From: Thalassia testudinum
Taxonomy: Eukaryota > Streptophyta > Magnoliopsida > Alismatales > Hydrocharitaceae
DNA length: 64,000 nucleotides
Reading direction: 5' to 3'
NCBI GenBank assembly: GCA_037157565.1
Contig: JAZHRO010000063.1
Span: 89,556,001 to 89,620,000, forward strand
A program made the translations under genes and the position numbers. The notes under the pieces were generated by a model that was given only the letters and a program-made list of their open reading frames with translations, made no database searches and was not told the DNA's origin. Below, piece by piece: positions 24,880 to 36,756 of this stretch. The first letter of the stretch is position 1. Every line of letters starts with the position of its first letter.

Positions 24880-26928
24880 TGTAAAGACCCGTCACACTTT
24901 TAGCCTTTTAAGACATCTGGAGTCTCAGTCAGATGTCTGTCCAGACGTCGGGACCCTTTCCCGGACATCTGAAAATGAAATTTTCGTACGCGCTCTACGC
25001 GAGGGCGACGTGCAGAACATCTTCTTTCTTTCTCTCCTTTCCTCCCTTCCTGCCCAAACCCTAAACCCCAGCCATCTATAAAAAGCCCCCCTTCCCCTCC
25101 TCTCCTCTCCACTCCACACACCACCATCTCCACCTTCAGAGCTACGGGAGTTGTGAGAGGAGGTGAGCGAGGGAGAGCGAGAGGGTGAGAAGGAGGAGAG
25201 TGTGGGAGGAGGAGGAGGAGGCCGAGGTCGAAGAGCTTCGGTGGAAGCTCGGTGGAGCTTGCACGGCCATCGCGGGTGCGTGCAGGAGGAGAAATTTCAG
25301 AGAGGCGGCCTCGACCATCTGCAGCGGCTGGAGCTGCGGCGGAGCGAGGAGGAGCGCGGCGGAGAGCGCTAGGAGCAGGTTTTGATATTGGAAATTTTCC
25401 AACATCAGATGTCTGGAGAGGAGTCCAGACGGCTGGCGGAGCATCTGGATGTCTGGAGTCAAGACCAGATGTCTGAAATCTCTTTTATCGCGAAGGTACG
25501 TTCTTTTTGCGGTTACGGCCATGCAGGCCTCACCACAGAGGTAGTTGTCGGACCTAATTTGGTGGCTGCAACTGTCGTACACAGGAGCAGCCTTGGGAAG
25601 GAGCACGAAATGCTCTCCCACGTACTTTCAGATGTCTGATCAAATCACCAAATGTCCAGAGGTGCTTCCAGACATCCAGACGAGTGGTCCGACGTCTGGA
25701 ACTACCTTTAGACGATCGTAGAGGCGGCCTGGACATCTGAGGACACCGCAGGGACTTGAAGTAAGGTTCTTGTATCTTTTAAGGCATCTGGACTTGTTCC
25801 CAGACGTCTGATTTTGGATCGTAGACGCATTTTTGACCCATTTGGGGTCCAATCGAGATCCGATTTACGCAAACGGAGTACCTGTAGTTTCATTGTGGGC
25901 TTCTCTACGTATTTGAAACCTTTATACATTGTTTTGAACCTTTCATTTGTGATGTATTCTCTGGTATAGGGTTTCAGCTTGCTACGTGTTTGGGGCTCGC
26001 AGAGATGCTTGGGTCTGCAGTTCGAGCCCTTAATACTCCTGAATTGTCTAGAAGAGTGGTTTAATGCCTTTAATAATATTCAAATAAGAATGTGTTGTAG
26101 AATTAACTGACTGGAACCCTAGGATGTGGCATGAACCCTAGGGTAGAGAAATGAAAGCACCGTTTGTATGGTATAAGGTACTTATATGCAAAAATTGAGA
26201 TAAACTGCTAGTAATTGCCTGTAAAGTAATTGTGGATTGCCTGTTAGAATACGAGCTGCATGTATTTAATAACCAATTTCCTGTGATCACCAGTGGCATG
26301 TATTGAACTATGGAAACACGAGTTGCCTGTATATAAATGAGAACTGAATTGTGAATGGTGAAATCTAGATCGGAATAAATATGGTGAATATGAGCATAAA
26401 CCCTATGGGGAATTAGGAGTAGAACTCCTGTGGTTAGTTGGAAACCTAGAATGTAGACGGGAAGTGTGCTGGCCCTTGAGTACGTGGTACCAAGGATAGG
26501 GACTGTCCCCTTTTCGTGTAGAGTAGAGCTAGCCGCCTTTGGGTTGAGACCTGGGGTTAGGATTGGCCACTCTACACCAACTCCTGTTGGCCCTCGTGTA
26601 CGCGGTACCGAGGAGAGCTACTAGTGTAGGGAGAGAGCTAGCCACCCCACAGGGCCTGGGGTTCAGCTAGCCACCCTACACCGACTTGTTAGACCCTCTG
26701 GGTAAACCAGGGCAGTCAGACGAGGGTGCGCGGATTGTGGAGGGGCGAGACCCTTGTTCTGAGAGGGCAAGGCCCTATACTGTTCCGTGCTGTACTTTGG
26801 GCGTACCTGCTAGCGGAAATGACTGACTGCATGTCAATGCAGGGTAGCTACCTGTGCACTTATCACACGTGCCGTAATCACCACTACATCTTGACAGTGA
26901 CCTCGAGGTAGTTGACTAGGTGTAGGAC
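24880..26928 (+). mobile_element. Tek1 5' LTR, first part
   Basis: It starts TGTAAAGACCCGTC and aligns with 36,757-38,790 of the 3' LTR. TATA box TATAAAAAG at 25,077-25,085. Before and after it are many degenerate copies of CAGACGTCTGGA (for example 24,911, 25,405, 25,465, 25,690, 25,800). The LTR is interrupted after AGGAC at 26,928 by a 4.1-kb solo LTR and resumes at 31,044. Short frames within it are fortuitous. Confidence 0.93.
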
Positions 26929-28243
26929 TGATGAGAGACTCATCATAATCTCTAATTACCTCTAATTAACCCATCTTCCTAGTTAATTAGTTAAGGATAT
27001 GAGTATATAAGGGTTAATTATAAAATAAGGGATATATAGTAAAGGACCTTAAAATAAGTTAAAAATGATATTTTATTATTCAATTAATATTAATAACAAT
27101 CTAGTTAATAATTAGACTCGAAATCTTATTAACCATTCCCTTAATTAATAAGTTAAGTAACTTAAACATAATATATACATAAGTATATATTAACTTAAGT
27201 TACTTTACTTAATAAATTAACTTAAAAAGGTCAAAAATGTAAATTCAAGGTGTAAACATAATAATTATCTTATTTACTAACATATATAAAAAGTTGAAAA
27301 AAATCGAAGTTAAAATAAACCTTTAAAACCTGGATTTATATTTAGGTCCTTATTATTCATTGCAATCAGGTCCTTAATTTTTATATAGGTCCTTAGGTTT
27401 TATCGCACCTAGGTCCCTATCGACTTCTTCTTCTTCTTCTTCCGCCGATTGAACGGCTGACGACGGAGGGTGACTCCACCGCGTGATCACCGCCTTGTCG
27501 ACATCATTCTTCTTTCTCCGAGCTCTTGGAGCTTGCGCTCACCATTCCATCTTCATCCATCGGTCTGGATTACTCTGAAGTCCTAATTTTTAGTGGGGGT
27601 TAACCTCACCATCATCAGAGACGATGCCGGAGGTTAACCTCCCCAAGCTTCTTCTTCATCCAAACTCCGCCACCTTCTTCGTCGCCATTCACTATAAATA
27701 CCCCCTCACCCCCTCAATTTCTCTGAAGTTGGCTCCCTTCCTTCTTCTAACACTGAGCTGACCCAATAGGCTATTCATCTGCAACTCCGGCGATCTTCCA
27801 CACCATCCTTCGACTTCTACCGCCCATCCTAATTAGCTGAGGAGTTTCACTGAGGTCAGCCGCGTCTCTGGACAAAGGCGATGACCAAGGAGATCCTCTG
27901 CTCCGTCCAAATTCGCCTGCCGAAGATTCTTATTATTCCCTCTGATTTCGTCCTCCGTCATGAGCCATCTACGAAGTCCCTTTGATCCCTTCGTCTAGGT
28001 AATAGTAGATAAGAGTAGGAGTATGAGTAGGATAGTTTAGCTAGTTAGTTAGTTAGTTAGATTAGAGTAATTTCGGAATTTCCAGAGTTCATCTTCTTCG
28101 ACTCCAGCGAGCTCCTTAAGCTCGCCAGAGTCCTAATTTCATCTTTTGAATCCATTGTTCACATTCCTCTATCACTTACGACCACTTCTAATCCATTAAA
28201 AACATAAATTTTATCACTGATTCACCTAATTCACCTCCACCTT

Positions 28244-28335
28244 CAACAGATACTATCGCTATCCATGGCGACGATAACTGAGCTTAGATCAACAGATACT
28301 GTCGCTATCCATGGCGACGGTAACTGAGCTTAGAT
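28244..28335 (+). repeat. Tandem duplication, 2 x 46 bp
   Basis: Units 28,244-28,289 and 28,290-28,335 differ at two positions (A/G in ACTATCG and GACGATAA). They lie upstream of the TATA box of the 4.1-kb LTR. Confidence 0.9.
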
Positions 28336-30261
28336 CCACCTCCATAAGGTCCTCCACCACCTATTCACAATCTAAGAACCCTAATTATCACTTCAATTTG
28401 AATAATTACCACCTATAATGTAAACGCCCAAATCTAATTAAGCTCCTGAGCTCGCTGTCAATGGTGGCTCAGGAGTAGTTAAAACCTTAAACTAATTAAG
28501 TATTTATCATCACAATCTTCTTTAGACTAGTCTCAACCACTTATTTGAGTGGGAGACTGAGTCCTAAGCTTCAACCAATCCATATTCTTTAAAAATGGAA
28601 TTCACTACTAAATCTTAATTTTAATGATCAATTAAGGAATTTAATGAGTTCCTGAGGTTCCTTGCAACCTTAGCAACAATTTTAAATCAAAAATGGTATA
28701 ATTCTTCATTCTATAGACAATTTCCACTTTTTTTGGACTCACCGGAGCTCCGACAAGCTCCGACGAGTTAAATCTGTTCTTCAGCCTATTAAACTTAGCG
28801 TGAAGCTCCAGATCAATGATTTGAGGTTTACTGATCATGTTGAGATATTTAAATTGCGATTTTTATGTCTGGAGCTTGAGTTAGGATTTCATCTTCTCCA
28901 ACTTCGACAGAGTTGGAGAAACCTGTACAGAAGCTTTAGAGCCACATTTAAGAGGTCTAGAAGCTTCAGTGCAGTGCACTAAAGCTATCTATGTCTTTAG
29001 ATCAGTGTAGCAACCTTCCAATCCCTCTATCGAACAAAGCACTTTTAGAGTTCAGGCGACGAGCCTGGAACCCTAATTTCTCGAGTTAAAACATTTGTTT
29101 AAAGGATTGGATAGGTTTCTGAGGTTGTTAGGATTCTCTTCTAGGCTTTAATTCCTTGTAAAAAGGCTTAAATCAGAAAGTCAGTTTTCAAGCCTAACAG
29201 TCAAACCTGAGGAGGAAATTCTAATTCTGAGCTCAATATGAGGAATTGAGGAGTTAGAATCATTTCTGAGAATTTGTTGGATGATTTTAGAATGATTTTA
29301 TTGAGCTCAGACTTGTAATTTTGTAGGAATTCACAATCTGCCAGTTTGGGTTGTTTTTGAACCCAAACTGATGGCAGTGCCTTTCTGATGAGATTTGATC
29401 TCAAATCCTGCCTAGATTAGTTTGTTTTAACGCTTAGAATTTGTTGAAATTGATCAAAAATGTTCTTAGCTATCTATTGCATCTATTTAAAATTGAAATC
29501 TGCTCTCTGAAGCTTTCAGAGAAGCTTTGAGCTTTTGTGCACTTTCTGAAGCTTTAGAGAGCTTGATATCCACATCTGTAGCTGCGGAAAGATTTGCAGA
29601 GCCTATTCAAATCCTTAGCTAAGTTAGAAAATCCATCCTGTAAACACTGTAAGTAGAAAACCATTTCCAGGCATATTAAACCTGTAGGACCCCCTAATTT
29701 CGCTCTTCAAATCAAAGAGGAAAACATTCCCTTGACCTAAAATTGATTGCACAATCTTGTAGAGCTACCTTAGAGATCTCCATCATGCTTTGTTTCACTT
29801 GATTTGGAGCTGTGAGTAAGGAGAATTCATCGCTTGAAGTCAGGTTTGGAGGGGGAGAACTTAGTCACACATCGGAAATCCTTGAGCGCCCACCTTAGTA
29901 TAAAAGCTATTTGTTGCATAGCCTCTTTAGTCGTCAGCGTTCGGCATGAAAAGAAAACCTCTGACCATCTGAGCATTGTGTGTGTGTGTGGGCGAGTGCG
30001 CCTGCGAGTGTGAGCCCGAGTGGGCGTGTGTGTGCGATTGGCCCTGGGAGGGCGAGGCATGGGAGGCGTTGAGTTGGTTCGACTTGAGAGAGGGCCAGTT
30101 TGGCTCAAGAGAAAAAAATCAAAAATAAACCCTAATGAAATTAGGCGAGGACCGAGTAGGGTCTCGTCCCACCCTGATCTCAGGGTGCTGTGTATCATCG
30201 AAAGGACCTCGCCGCAAATCTCAAACAAAATTTTGGTTGAAAAGCAAATTAACCTGGTTTA

Positions 30262-30599
30262 GTTAGAAGAGAAAGAAGAGAGAATGAAGGAGCTAAGAAG
30301 ACTAAGGACACAGGTGCTAGAGAAGTTAAGAGAATAAGGAAAAGAAAGCTAAGGAAAAGAAAGAAGAAATGAAACAGAAGAAGAATTCGCAAGGAGAAGC
30401 TAAGGAGGAAGAAGAGAATAAGCAAGCGCTAAAGGAAGCTAAGGAAGAATAAAAGAGAAGAAAGAAAGAGATCGAGAGAAAAAGAGAATAAGAGAAAAAA
30501 TAGAAAGAGAAAGAAAAAAATAAAGGGTTAAGAAATAAAAGAAAAAGAAGATAAAGAGAAGAAGAGAAAGAAGAGAGGCCGAAGAATGTGGAAAAGAAG
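30262..30599 (+). repeat. Purine-rich (GA) tract in the LTR leader
   Basis: About 340 bases are almost only A and G on the plus strand, with recurring words such as AAGCTAAGGAAG and GAAGAAGAG. It lies downstream of the TATA box, so it would be in the transcript. There is no open frame. Confidence 0.85.
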
Positions 30600-31043
30600 T
30601 TAATTTTTCTTGTTATATTTTAATTTCTTTTTGCTCTTAACTGTTGTATTAAGGCATATATTGATTAAATAAACTCTTCTTTGTCTTAAGTCATTTGAAA
30701 TAAATAGAGAATTTACATGTTGGAAATGAGAGTTCATATGGGATTTTGCATGTTATTTCATTTAAATCAATTTTTAACAAAATTCATGCTTCCCTAATTA
30801 ACTTAAATATACCACCCATACTTATAAAGAAAAATAAAAGATAACTAGTAAATTTAGAATGAATTATACCTCCCAGTGAATGACCTAGACTCAACCAGTA
30901 AAAATTTTTCTAAAATGTTAGGTTAATTCGACCTTGTACTACTAATCGACACAATTTTGAGTTAACCTAAGTGACTTTTCTTTACTCTTAATTAAGTAAA
31001 ATTAACTTAATTAACTGAGTTGAGATAAGAAACAACCAAGGAC

Positions 31044-31669
31044 TACCATGGGGGACTCTCCTGGCTAGGAGAGCACCACGTGTACCTTCTACTTTTCAGA
31101 AAAGACTGCAATCAAGATCGTTCCCATTGGGAACATGTAAGATCAAGAATATCTAGATATTGAGAAAAATGGGTGGAAGGGAAATACACATAAAATAAAA
31201 TAAATAGAAAAGAGAATTAAACCTGCTGCTTTTATTATTTTAGATAGTATAGATACCACTCTACTAAGCATCCGTTGACTCTATCTTTTTGTAATATTGT
31301 TTAGGACTAGGAGTTGAGCAGCTCGAGCTTTTGGCTGCTGAGGGTGCTGGGCCCAGTCAAGCCTAGCTGTAGTTTCAACACTTCTTGTTGTTTTCCTTAC
31401 TGTTGTAGTAAGTATCAGACTTTTAGCTATTGTTGTCTCTTCTGTTTACTTTCGTTTCCGTCGTACTGTGTTGTGGTGGTATGTAATGGAACAACGGTTT
31501 TACTTTCCTTTACTGCTTTGAACGCTTTTACTACTTAGTTATATTACATATGTGAATGTGATTTACTTTCCTACTTTTTGGTTATTTCTTGTTGGATAAC
31601 TGGGTCTTGGGATTAGTCGAGGCGAGTTGGTCTCGAGTCCTGTAGGGATCCGGGAACTGGGTCATAATA
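31044..31669 (+). mobile_element. Tek1 5' LTR, second part
   Basis: It resumes at the position matching 38,797 of the 3' LTR (ACCATGGGGGACTCTCC against ACCACGGGGGACTCTCC) and ends GGGTCATAATA. The 3' LTR ends GGGTCGTAACA, so the terminal CA is mutated here. Confidence 0.92.
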
Positions 31670-31672
31670 AGA

Positions 31673-31688
31673 TGGTATCAGAGCAAGG
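31673..31688 (+). promoter_or_regulatory. Tek1 primer binding site, initiator tRNA-Met type
   Basis: TGGTATCAGAGCAAGG lies 3 bp after the LTR. It matches the usual initiator tRNA-Met complement with one apparent difference near its end. Confidence 0.92.
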
Positions 31689-31851
31689 TCATCCCGAGAA
31701 ATGAACCAATTAGCTTGAGAATAACCATTCACGTGCATGTAACTAGGGTAGTCACCACAATATATCGCCTTGATATCCGTTCTGAGTCCTTTTTCGAAGA
31801 AATTCGGTATCGTTGACCCTTTTGTCTGTCTTTTGCATCTCTTTGCAAAAG

Positions 31852-33125
31852 ATGCCTCGTTAGGCAGTTCCCGAGGTGGGCTGTGGTCGCGGCTGTGGAT
31901 GAGGTCGGAGGGGTGGACGTGTCGGGCCTGAGGTGCCAGTTGACCCACCTCTTCTCCCTGACATTCAGACCCAGGATCTTGCCCAGCTGATCGGAGATAT
32001 TGTGCGAGAGGAGCTCCACCAGCCTCCACGGGCACCTCTCCCTGAGGACGTGGAGGGGGAGTCCTCGGTGGGATGGAGAGACCGTCACAACGTCAGACAA
32101 GATGGAGGGGGAGGGGGTGGTCCTCCACTGCCCCCACCGCACTCTGACACTTTCGAGCACAAGCCCTCCTTGCCTGGAGGTGTGCCCGTTCCCCCACTGC
32201 AGCTGCACCATGAGCTTTTTGGACAGTTCCGGAAGCTGAAGCCCCTCTCCTTCAAGGGGGATGAGGACTCGTTTAAGGCAGAGGACTGGCTGGAGCAGAT
32301 CGAGATGGTGTTTGACACCCTTTGCCCTCCCGCGGAGTGTTGCGTGGCCTTTGCCACGTACCAGTTAGAGAGCGCAGCACACAGGTGGTGGAGGGCAGTC
32401 AGAGGCCAGGAGAGGGGAGAGTCGACGTGGGACCAGTTCGTGACCCTCTTCTATGAGCAGTACTTTCCGCAGACTTGGTAGGACTAGAGGAGGTAGGAGT
32501 TCCACACTCTTCGCCAGGGGATGATGACTGTTAGTGCGTATCGCATGCGATTCCTGGAGGTGTCACGTTTTGCCTCGACGGCCATGGCTACGAAGGAGGA
32601 GCACTTGTGGAGGTTTACTGAGGGGCTCCGACTTACTATTCGAAGGTATGTCAAACTCCTGAAGCTGCCCACCTTTTCACGAATGATTAAGGTAGCCATG
32701 ACCTATGAGGAGACCAACCCGACCGCACAAGACACCGACAGTGGACGGAAGAGGCCCTACCAGCCAGAGTACTCTCAGGGTCGTCGAGAGAGAGGGACGC
32801 AGCACCCACCGGAGAGTTGTCTCATTTTGCGGGGCTGTCAGTGGCCTTTGGGGGCCCTAGACAGGGTCCAGCTGCCAGCACTAGACCCCCGCCCAGCCGT
32901 CAGTAGGGAACTATTGAGGGAGAAGGTCGTGTTCCCCTCTGCTACCAGTGTGGCTAGCCAGGCCACATCAGGAGGGACTGCCTATCTAGGGTCGGAGCAC
33001 AGCAGATGGTCCCCGCACTGAGTGCTGGAGGTCAAGCTGGCAGTCGTGGTCCCCAGGCAAGTAGGGGAGGGCAGTAGTCATGAGGAGGGTACCGGCTAGC
33101 GACTGCTCGCCCGACCCAATGTGTA
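31852..33125 (+). pseudogene. Tek1 gag
   Basis: ATG at 31,852 follows the leader; the first residues are typical of Tekay gag but contain TAG at 31,861 and TGA at 31,900. A long open stretch to 32,481 contains the retrotransposon gag domain (KPLSFKGDEDSFKAEDWLEQ, then FDTLCPPAECCVAFATYQLE and RWWRAVRG, ending YEQYFPQTW). After three close TAG codons the frame continues (MMTVSAYRMRFLEVSRFAST). A CCHC zinc knuckle lies at 32,940-32,981 with a TAG inside it. Gag forms the virus-like particle and binds the RNA. Most stops are at expected Gln, Arg or Trp codons. Confidence 0.9.
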
Positions 33126-33660
33126 GCTGCTTCGTCTGTACCGAGGACTGAGGGGCGTATCAACGCCCTGACACAGAGATGCCAAGGCTTCCGGTTTAGT
33201 GGTGGCAAGTGTGGTTACCGTTTCTGGCAGATTAGTGTACGTACTTTTTGATTCTGGCACCACACACTCTTTTGTTGCTGCGAGTTTTGCCATCAGTTTG
33301 GGGCTAGACAGTGTACTGCTAGAGGATCCGTTTGTGATCAGAGGCCCAGGTGGCCAGCTGTTTGTAGGTGAGGAGGTTTACACGGACTGCGAGGTTAGTA
33401 TAGGGGGACACTGCCTCCCCTCTGACCTGATTGTGATACTGATGGAGGATGTTGGTGTGATTTTAGGGATGGACTGGTTGCCCTCCTATCACGCCCTGGT
33501 GGACTGTTTCGAGAGGAAGATCGTCTTCTCCATACCGGAGTTGCCTCCCTTTGAGTTTCATGGACAGCCAGTGGACGAAGGTTTCAGATACATCTCTGCG
33601 CTTCAGGCAGCGAGGCTTTTGAGCTAGGGGTGTGAGGGCTTTTTAGCCTGTGTAGTAGCA
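33126..33660 (+). pseudogene. Tek1 aspartic protease
   Basis: The active-site motif LFDSGTTHSFV starts with the Asp at 33,250. The second hallmark, ILGMDWLPSYHALVDC, lies about 70 residues later. The protease cleaves the Gag-Pol precursor. The frame is open from 33,199 to 33,627 and then stops at a TAG after ARLLS. The region between the zinc knuckle and protease holds further frameshifts and stops. Confidence 0.9.
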
Positions 33661-34590
33661 GAGCCTAGCCCCGTGGATGACTTTCAGAGTATTCCAGTGC
33701 TTTACGAGTACCCCGACGTGTTTCCAGAGGAGCTGCTAGGACTACCGCCCGAGCGTGAGATCAAGTTTGAGATCTTAGTGGTACCGAGGACCAGCCCCAT
33801 TTCTACTACACTATACCGGATGGCACCACTTGAGCTGCGAGAGCTCAAGTCACAGCTACAAGACCTGTTGGAGAAGGGCATTGTGAGGCCCAGTGCGTCC
33901 CGTGGGGAGCTCCTGTTTTGTTTGTGAAGAAAAATGTTGGTACCCTACGACTTTGTGTTGACTACCGACAGCTGAATAGGGGCACCATCAAGAACAAGTA
34001 TCCACTGTCGAGGATTGACAACCTTTTTGACTAGTTGCGAGATGCCACGGTGTTCTCCATGATAGATCTGAGGTCAGGCTACCACTATTTGAGGATCAGG
34101 GAGATGGACGTCTCCAAGATAGCTTTTCGTACTTGGTATGGGCACTACGAGTTCTTGGTCATGCTGTTTGGGTTGACCAATGCTCCCGCTGCTTTTATGG
34201 ATTTGATGAACCGGGTTTTGTGGCCGTACTTGAACCAGTTTGTGGTGGTATTCATCGACGACGTACTCATTTACTCGTGGGATTAGGCGCATCATGGACA
34301 GCACCTACGGATGATCCTGGACACTTTGAGGCGACGTAGGCTGTATGCCAAATATATCAAGTGCGAGTTTTGGTTGAGGCAAGTGACTTTCTTGGGCCAC
34401 GTTATCTCAGGGGATGGTTTGGCTGTGGACCCAGCCAAGGTTGAGATCGTACATAGGTGGGAGAGGCCACGTATAGTGACAGAGATATGCAGCTTTTTGG
34501 GGTTGGCAGGTTACTATCGGCGGTTCATCAGAGGATTCTCTCAGATTGCACGTCCTATGACCCAACTGACTCAGAAGGACGTGCCCTTTG
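33661..34590 (+). pseudogene. Tek1 reverse transcriptase
   Basis: It begins with the pre-RT segment EYPDVFPEELLGLPP. The RT blocks follow: LCVDYRQLN (near 33,955), [29 protein letters not shown] and the catalytic [11 protein letters not shown], with FIDD at 34,252-34,263 standing for the YxDD box. It copies the genomic RNA into DNA. There is one frameshift near 33,895 and TAG codons at 34,032 (expected FDQLRD) and 34,284. Otherwise the domain is complete. Confidence 0.93.
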
Positions 34591-35070
34591 CCTGGACAGA
34601 TGAGTGTGAGGTATGTTTTCAGGTGTTGGAGGAGAGACTGACTTCGATTCCTGTGATTACCATCCCGGACAGCTGTAGAGGTTTTGTGGTGTACATAGAC
34701 GCTTCGTTGCAAGGGTTAGGGGGTGTGCTCTTGCAGCGGGGTCACATTATTGCTTACGCTTTGTGACAACTGAAGCCTCATGAGCATAGCTACCCTACCC
34801 ATGACTTAGAGCTGGCAGCAGTTGTCTTCTTGCTGAAGACATGGAGACAATACCTTTTCGGTGAGACTTTCGAGATCTTCACAGATCATAAGAGCCTCAA
34901 GTACTTGTTTGACTAGAAGGAACTCAACATGAGACAGAGATGATGGTTAGAGCTCGTGAAGGACTACGACTGCAGCATCTCCTACCATCTAGGGAAGACT
35001 AATGTGGTGGCTGATGCCTTGAGCCGGAAGGTGCCCGCCCACTTGGCCAGTCTACAGGAGTAGAGTTGGA
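34591..35070 (+). pseudogene. Tek1 RNase H
   Basis: The connection after [11 protein letters not shown] leads to the RNase H catalytic residues: Asp in [15 protein letters not shown], Glu in [11 protein letters not shown], Asp in [12 protein letters not shown], and the closing NVVADALSRK. It removes RNA from RNA/DNA hybrids. Stops at 34,764 (TGA), near 34,915 (TAG) and near 34,941 (TGA) all fall where Arg or Gln is expected. Confidence 0.9.
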
Positions 35071-36200
35071 GACTTATGGAGGAGTTGGGCAGTTGGCGAC
35101 CCTGGGAGTCACAGGGCTATTGTGGGACAGTGATAGTGATGCAGCAGACGCGACAAGAGCTGATAGACAGCATCATTGCAGGGCAGATGACAGACCCGTA
35201 CTTACAGATGCTGCGGGACAGAGTGTTGTCAGGAGACCCAGGAGACTTTTCCTTTATAGACAAGGTGCTACGCATGGGGGGACGCTTGTGCGTTCCCAGG
35301 GATGAGGAGTTATTGAGAGAGCTCCTGGCTGAGGCGCACGGGTCCAGGTTCATCGTACATCTCTGGAACACAAAGATGTATCATGATCTGAGATGTGACT
35401 TTTGGTGGAGAGGGATGAAGGGGGATGTTGGTGAGTTTGTGCAGCGGTGTTTAGTGTGCTCGTAGGTGAAGGCTGAGCACCAGAGGCCTGCAGGGTCGTT
35501 GCAGCCACTTCTTGTGCCAGAGTGGAAGTGGGGGAGCATCACCATGGACTTGGTGGTGGGTCTACCTGTTACCTAGCGAGGACACGACGCAGTCTGGGTG
35601 ATAGTAGACAGGTTGACAAAGACGGTGCGCTTTCTGCCGATCTGAATCACCTTGGGACCAGCACAGTTGGCAACGGTACATTCGCGATGTGGTACTCTTG
35701 CACGGAGTTTCGCGTGAGATTGTATCCGACAGGGATACCTATTTTACTTCCCAGTTCTGGCTTGAGTTTCAGCAGGCTTTGGGGACACGGTTGAGGTTCA
35801 GCACCGCGTACCGTCCCTAGACGGACGGACAGTCAGAGCGCACCATACAGACACTTGAGGACCTACGCGCCTATGTACTGGACTAGGGAGGCTCCTGGGA
35901 GGAGCATTTGTCCCTGGCAGAGTTTGCATATAATAATAGTTACCACTCGGGAATCGGCATGGCACCTTACGAGGCTTTGTACGGACGAAGGTGTACTACA
36001 CCCTTGAGTTTGGTCAAGGTGGGGACCAAGTGGGAGGTTAGCCCCACGCTGATTCGGTAGAGTAAGGATGTGATAGAGCAAATTCACAGACGATTTCACA
36101 CTGTCAGGAGTAGGCAGAAGAGTTATGCTGACGAGAAACGCAGAGAGGTGCAGTTCGAGGTTGGGGATCACGTCTTTCTCCGTGTTTCGCCCATGAAGGG
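35071..36200 (+). pseudogene. Tek1 integrase
   Basis: The N-terminal zinc module H-H-C-C is present (EAHGSRFIVHLWNTKMYHDL, then CLVCS). In the core, the first Asp is in [10 protein letters not shown], the second in the IVSDRDTYFTSQF block (near 35,725), and the Glu in TDGQSERTIQTLED. It inserts the cDNA into the host genome. A frameshift lies between about 35,550 and 35,720, and TAG codons at 35,463, 35,575, 35,818, 35,884 and 36,058 mostly replace Gln. Confidence 0.9.
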
Positions 36201-36618
36201 CCGGGCCTGCAGCATTTTGGGGTGAAGGGGAAGCTTGCGTCGAGGTTTGTGGGGCCCTTTGAGGTCCTGGAGCGGGTAGGACCCGTTGCTTACCGGCCTG
36301 CCCTTCCTCCCCAGCTTTCTGGAGTGCACAACGTGTTCCACGTGTCCAACCTCAGGAAGTACGTCATTGATCCCAGTCACGTTCTGAGCCACAAGAGCGT
36401 CGAGGTGGGTGACGACCTGACCTACCCTGAGGGACCAGTGCAGATACTAGGCAAAGCCGTTCGGAGTTTGAGACGGAAGCAGATACCACTAGTGAAGGTC
36501 CTACGGAGAAGCTAGCGGTATGAGGAGGCCACCTGGGAGCTTGAGGCGGCGATGCGAGAGCGGTACTCGGAGCTTTTTGAGGGTACGTCTTTTCGGACCT
36601 ACTTTGGTTTTCTTTAAG
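36201..36618 (+). pseudogene. Tek1 integrase C-terminus with chromodomain-like tail
   Basis: It shows the GPFEVLERVGPVAYRPALP module, then VFHVSNLRKYV and the chromodomain-like end (VRSLRRKQIPLVKVLRRS, stop TAG at 36,513, then RYEEATWELEAAMRERYSEL). The stop codon TAA is at 36,616. Chromodomains of this clade bind histone marks and bias insertion; that function is family knowledge, not shown here. Confidence 0.85.
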
Positions 36619-36734
36619 TTTGTTATGTGTTTTATGTTCCTTTTTCGGCACCTTAGTTAGTTCAAGTTTCGGGGACGAAACTTGAACTAACTAAGGTGCC
36701 GAAAAAGGAACATAAAACACATAACAAACTTAAA
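36613..36734. repeat. Perfect 59-bp inverted repeat with 4-nt loop
   Basis: Arms 36,613-36,671 and 36,676-36,734 are exact reverse complements around GGGA. The left arm is the end of pol and the normal downstream sequence up to AAGTTTCGGGGACGAAACTT, which is itself common in this clade. A third partial direct copy of the arm start (ctttaagtttgttatga) fills 36,739-36,756 up to the LTR. No polypurine tract is left. Confidence 0.95.
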
Positions 36735-36756
36735 ACTTCCTTTAAGTTTGTTATGA

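Larger units (their letters stand above)
26929..31038 (+). mobile_element. 4.1-kb solo LTR (family E) inside the Tek1 5' LTR
   Basis: It begins TGATGAGAGACTCATCA and ends AACAACCA, flanked by AGGAC at 26,924-26,928 and 31,039-31,043. The position corresponds exactly to a gap in the alignment with the 3' LTR. TATA box TATAAAAG at 29,899 and the Athila/Tat-like U5 motif CTCCCAGTGAATGACC near 30,872 give plus orientation. No primer site, tract or coding region was found, hence solo LTR. Frames at 29,827-30,262 and 28,641-29,404 are not protein-like. Clade is probably Athila or Tat by its U5; not certain. Confidence 0.85.

Noticed and set aside
24900..25820. CRISPR-like regular repeats (CAGACGTCTGG)
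   Set aside because: The repeats are short palindromes with irregular spacing in a plant LTR; there is no spacer structure and no prokaryotic context.
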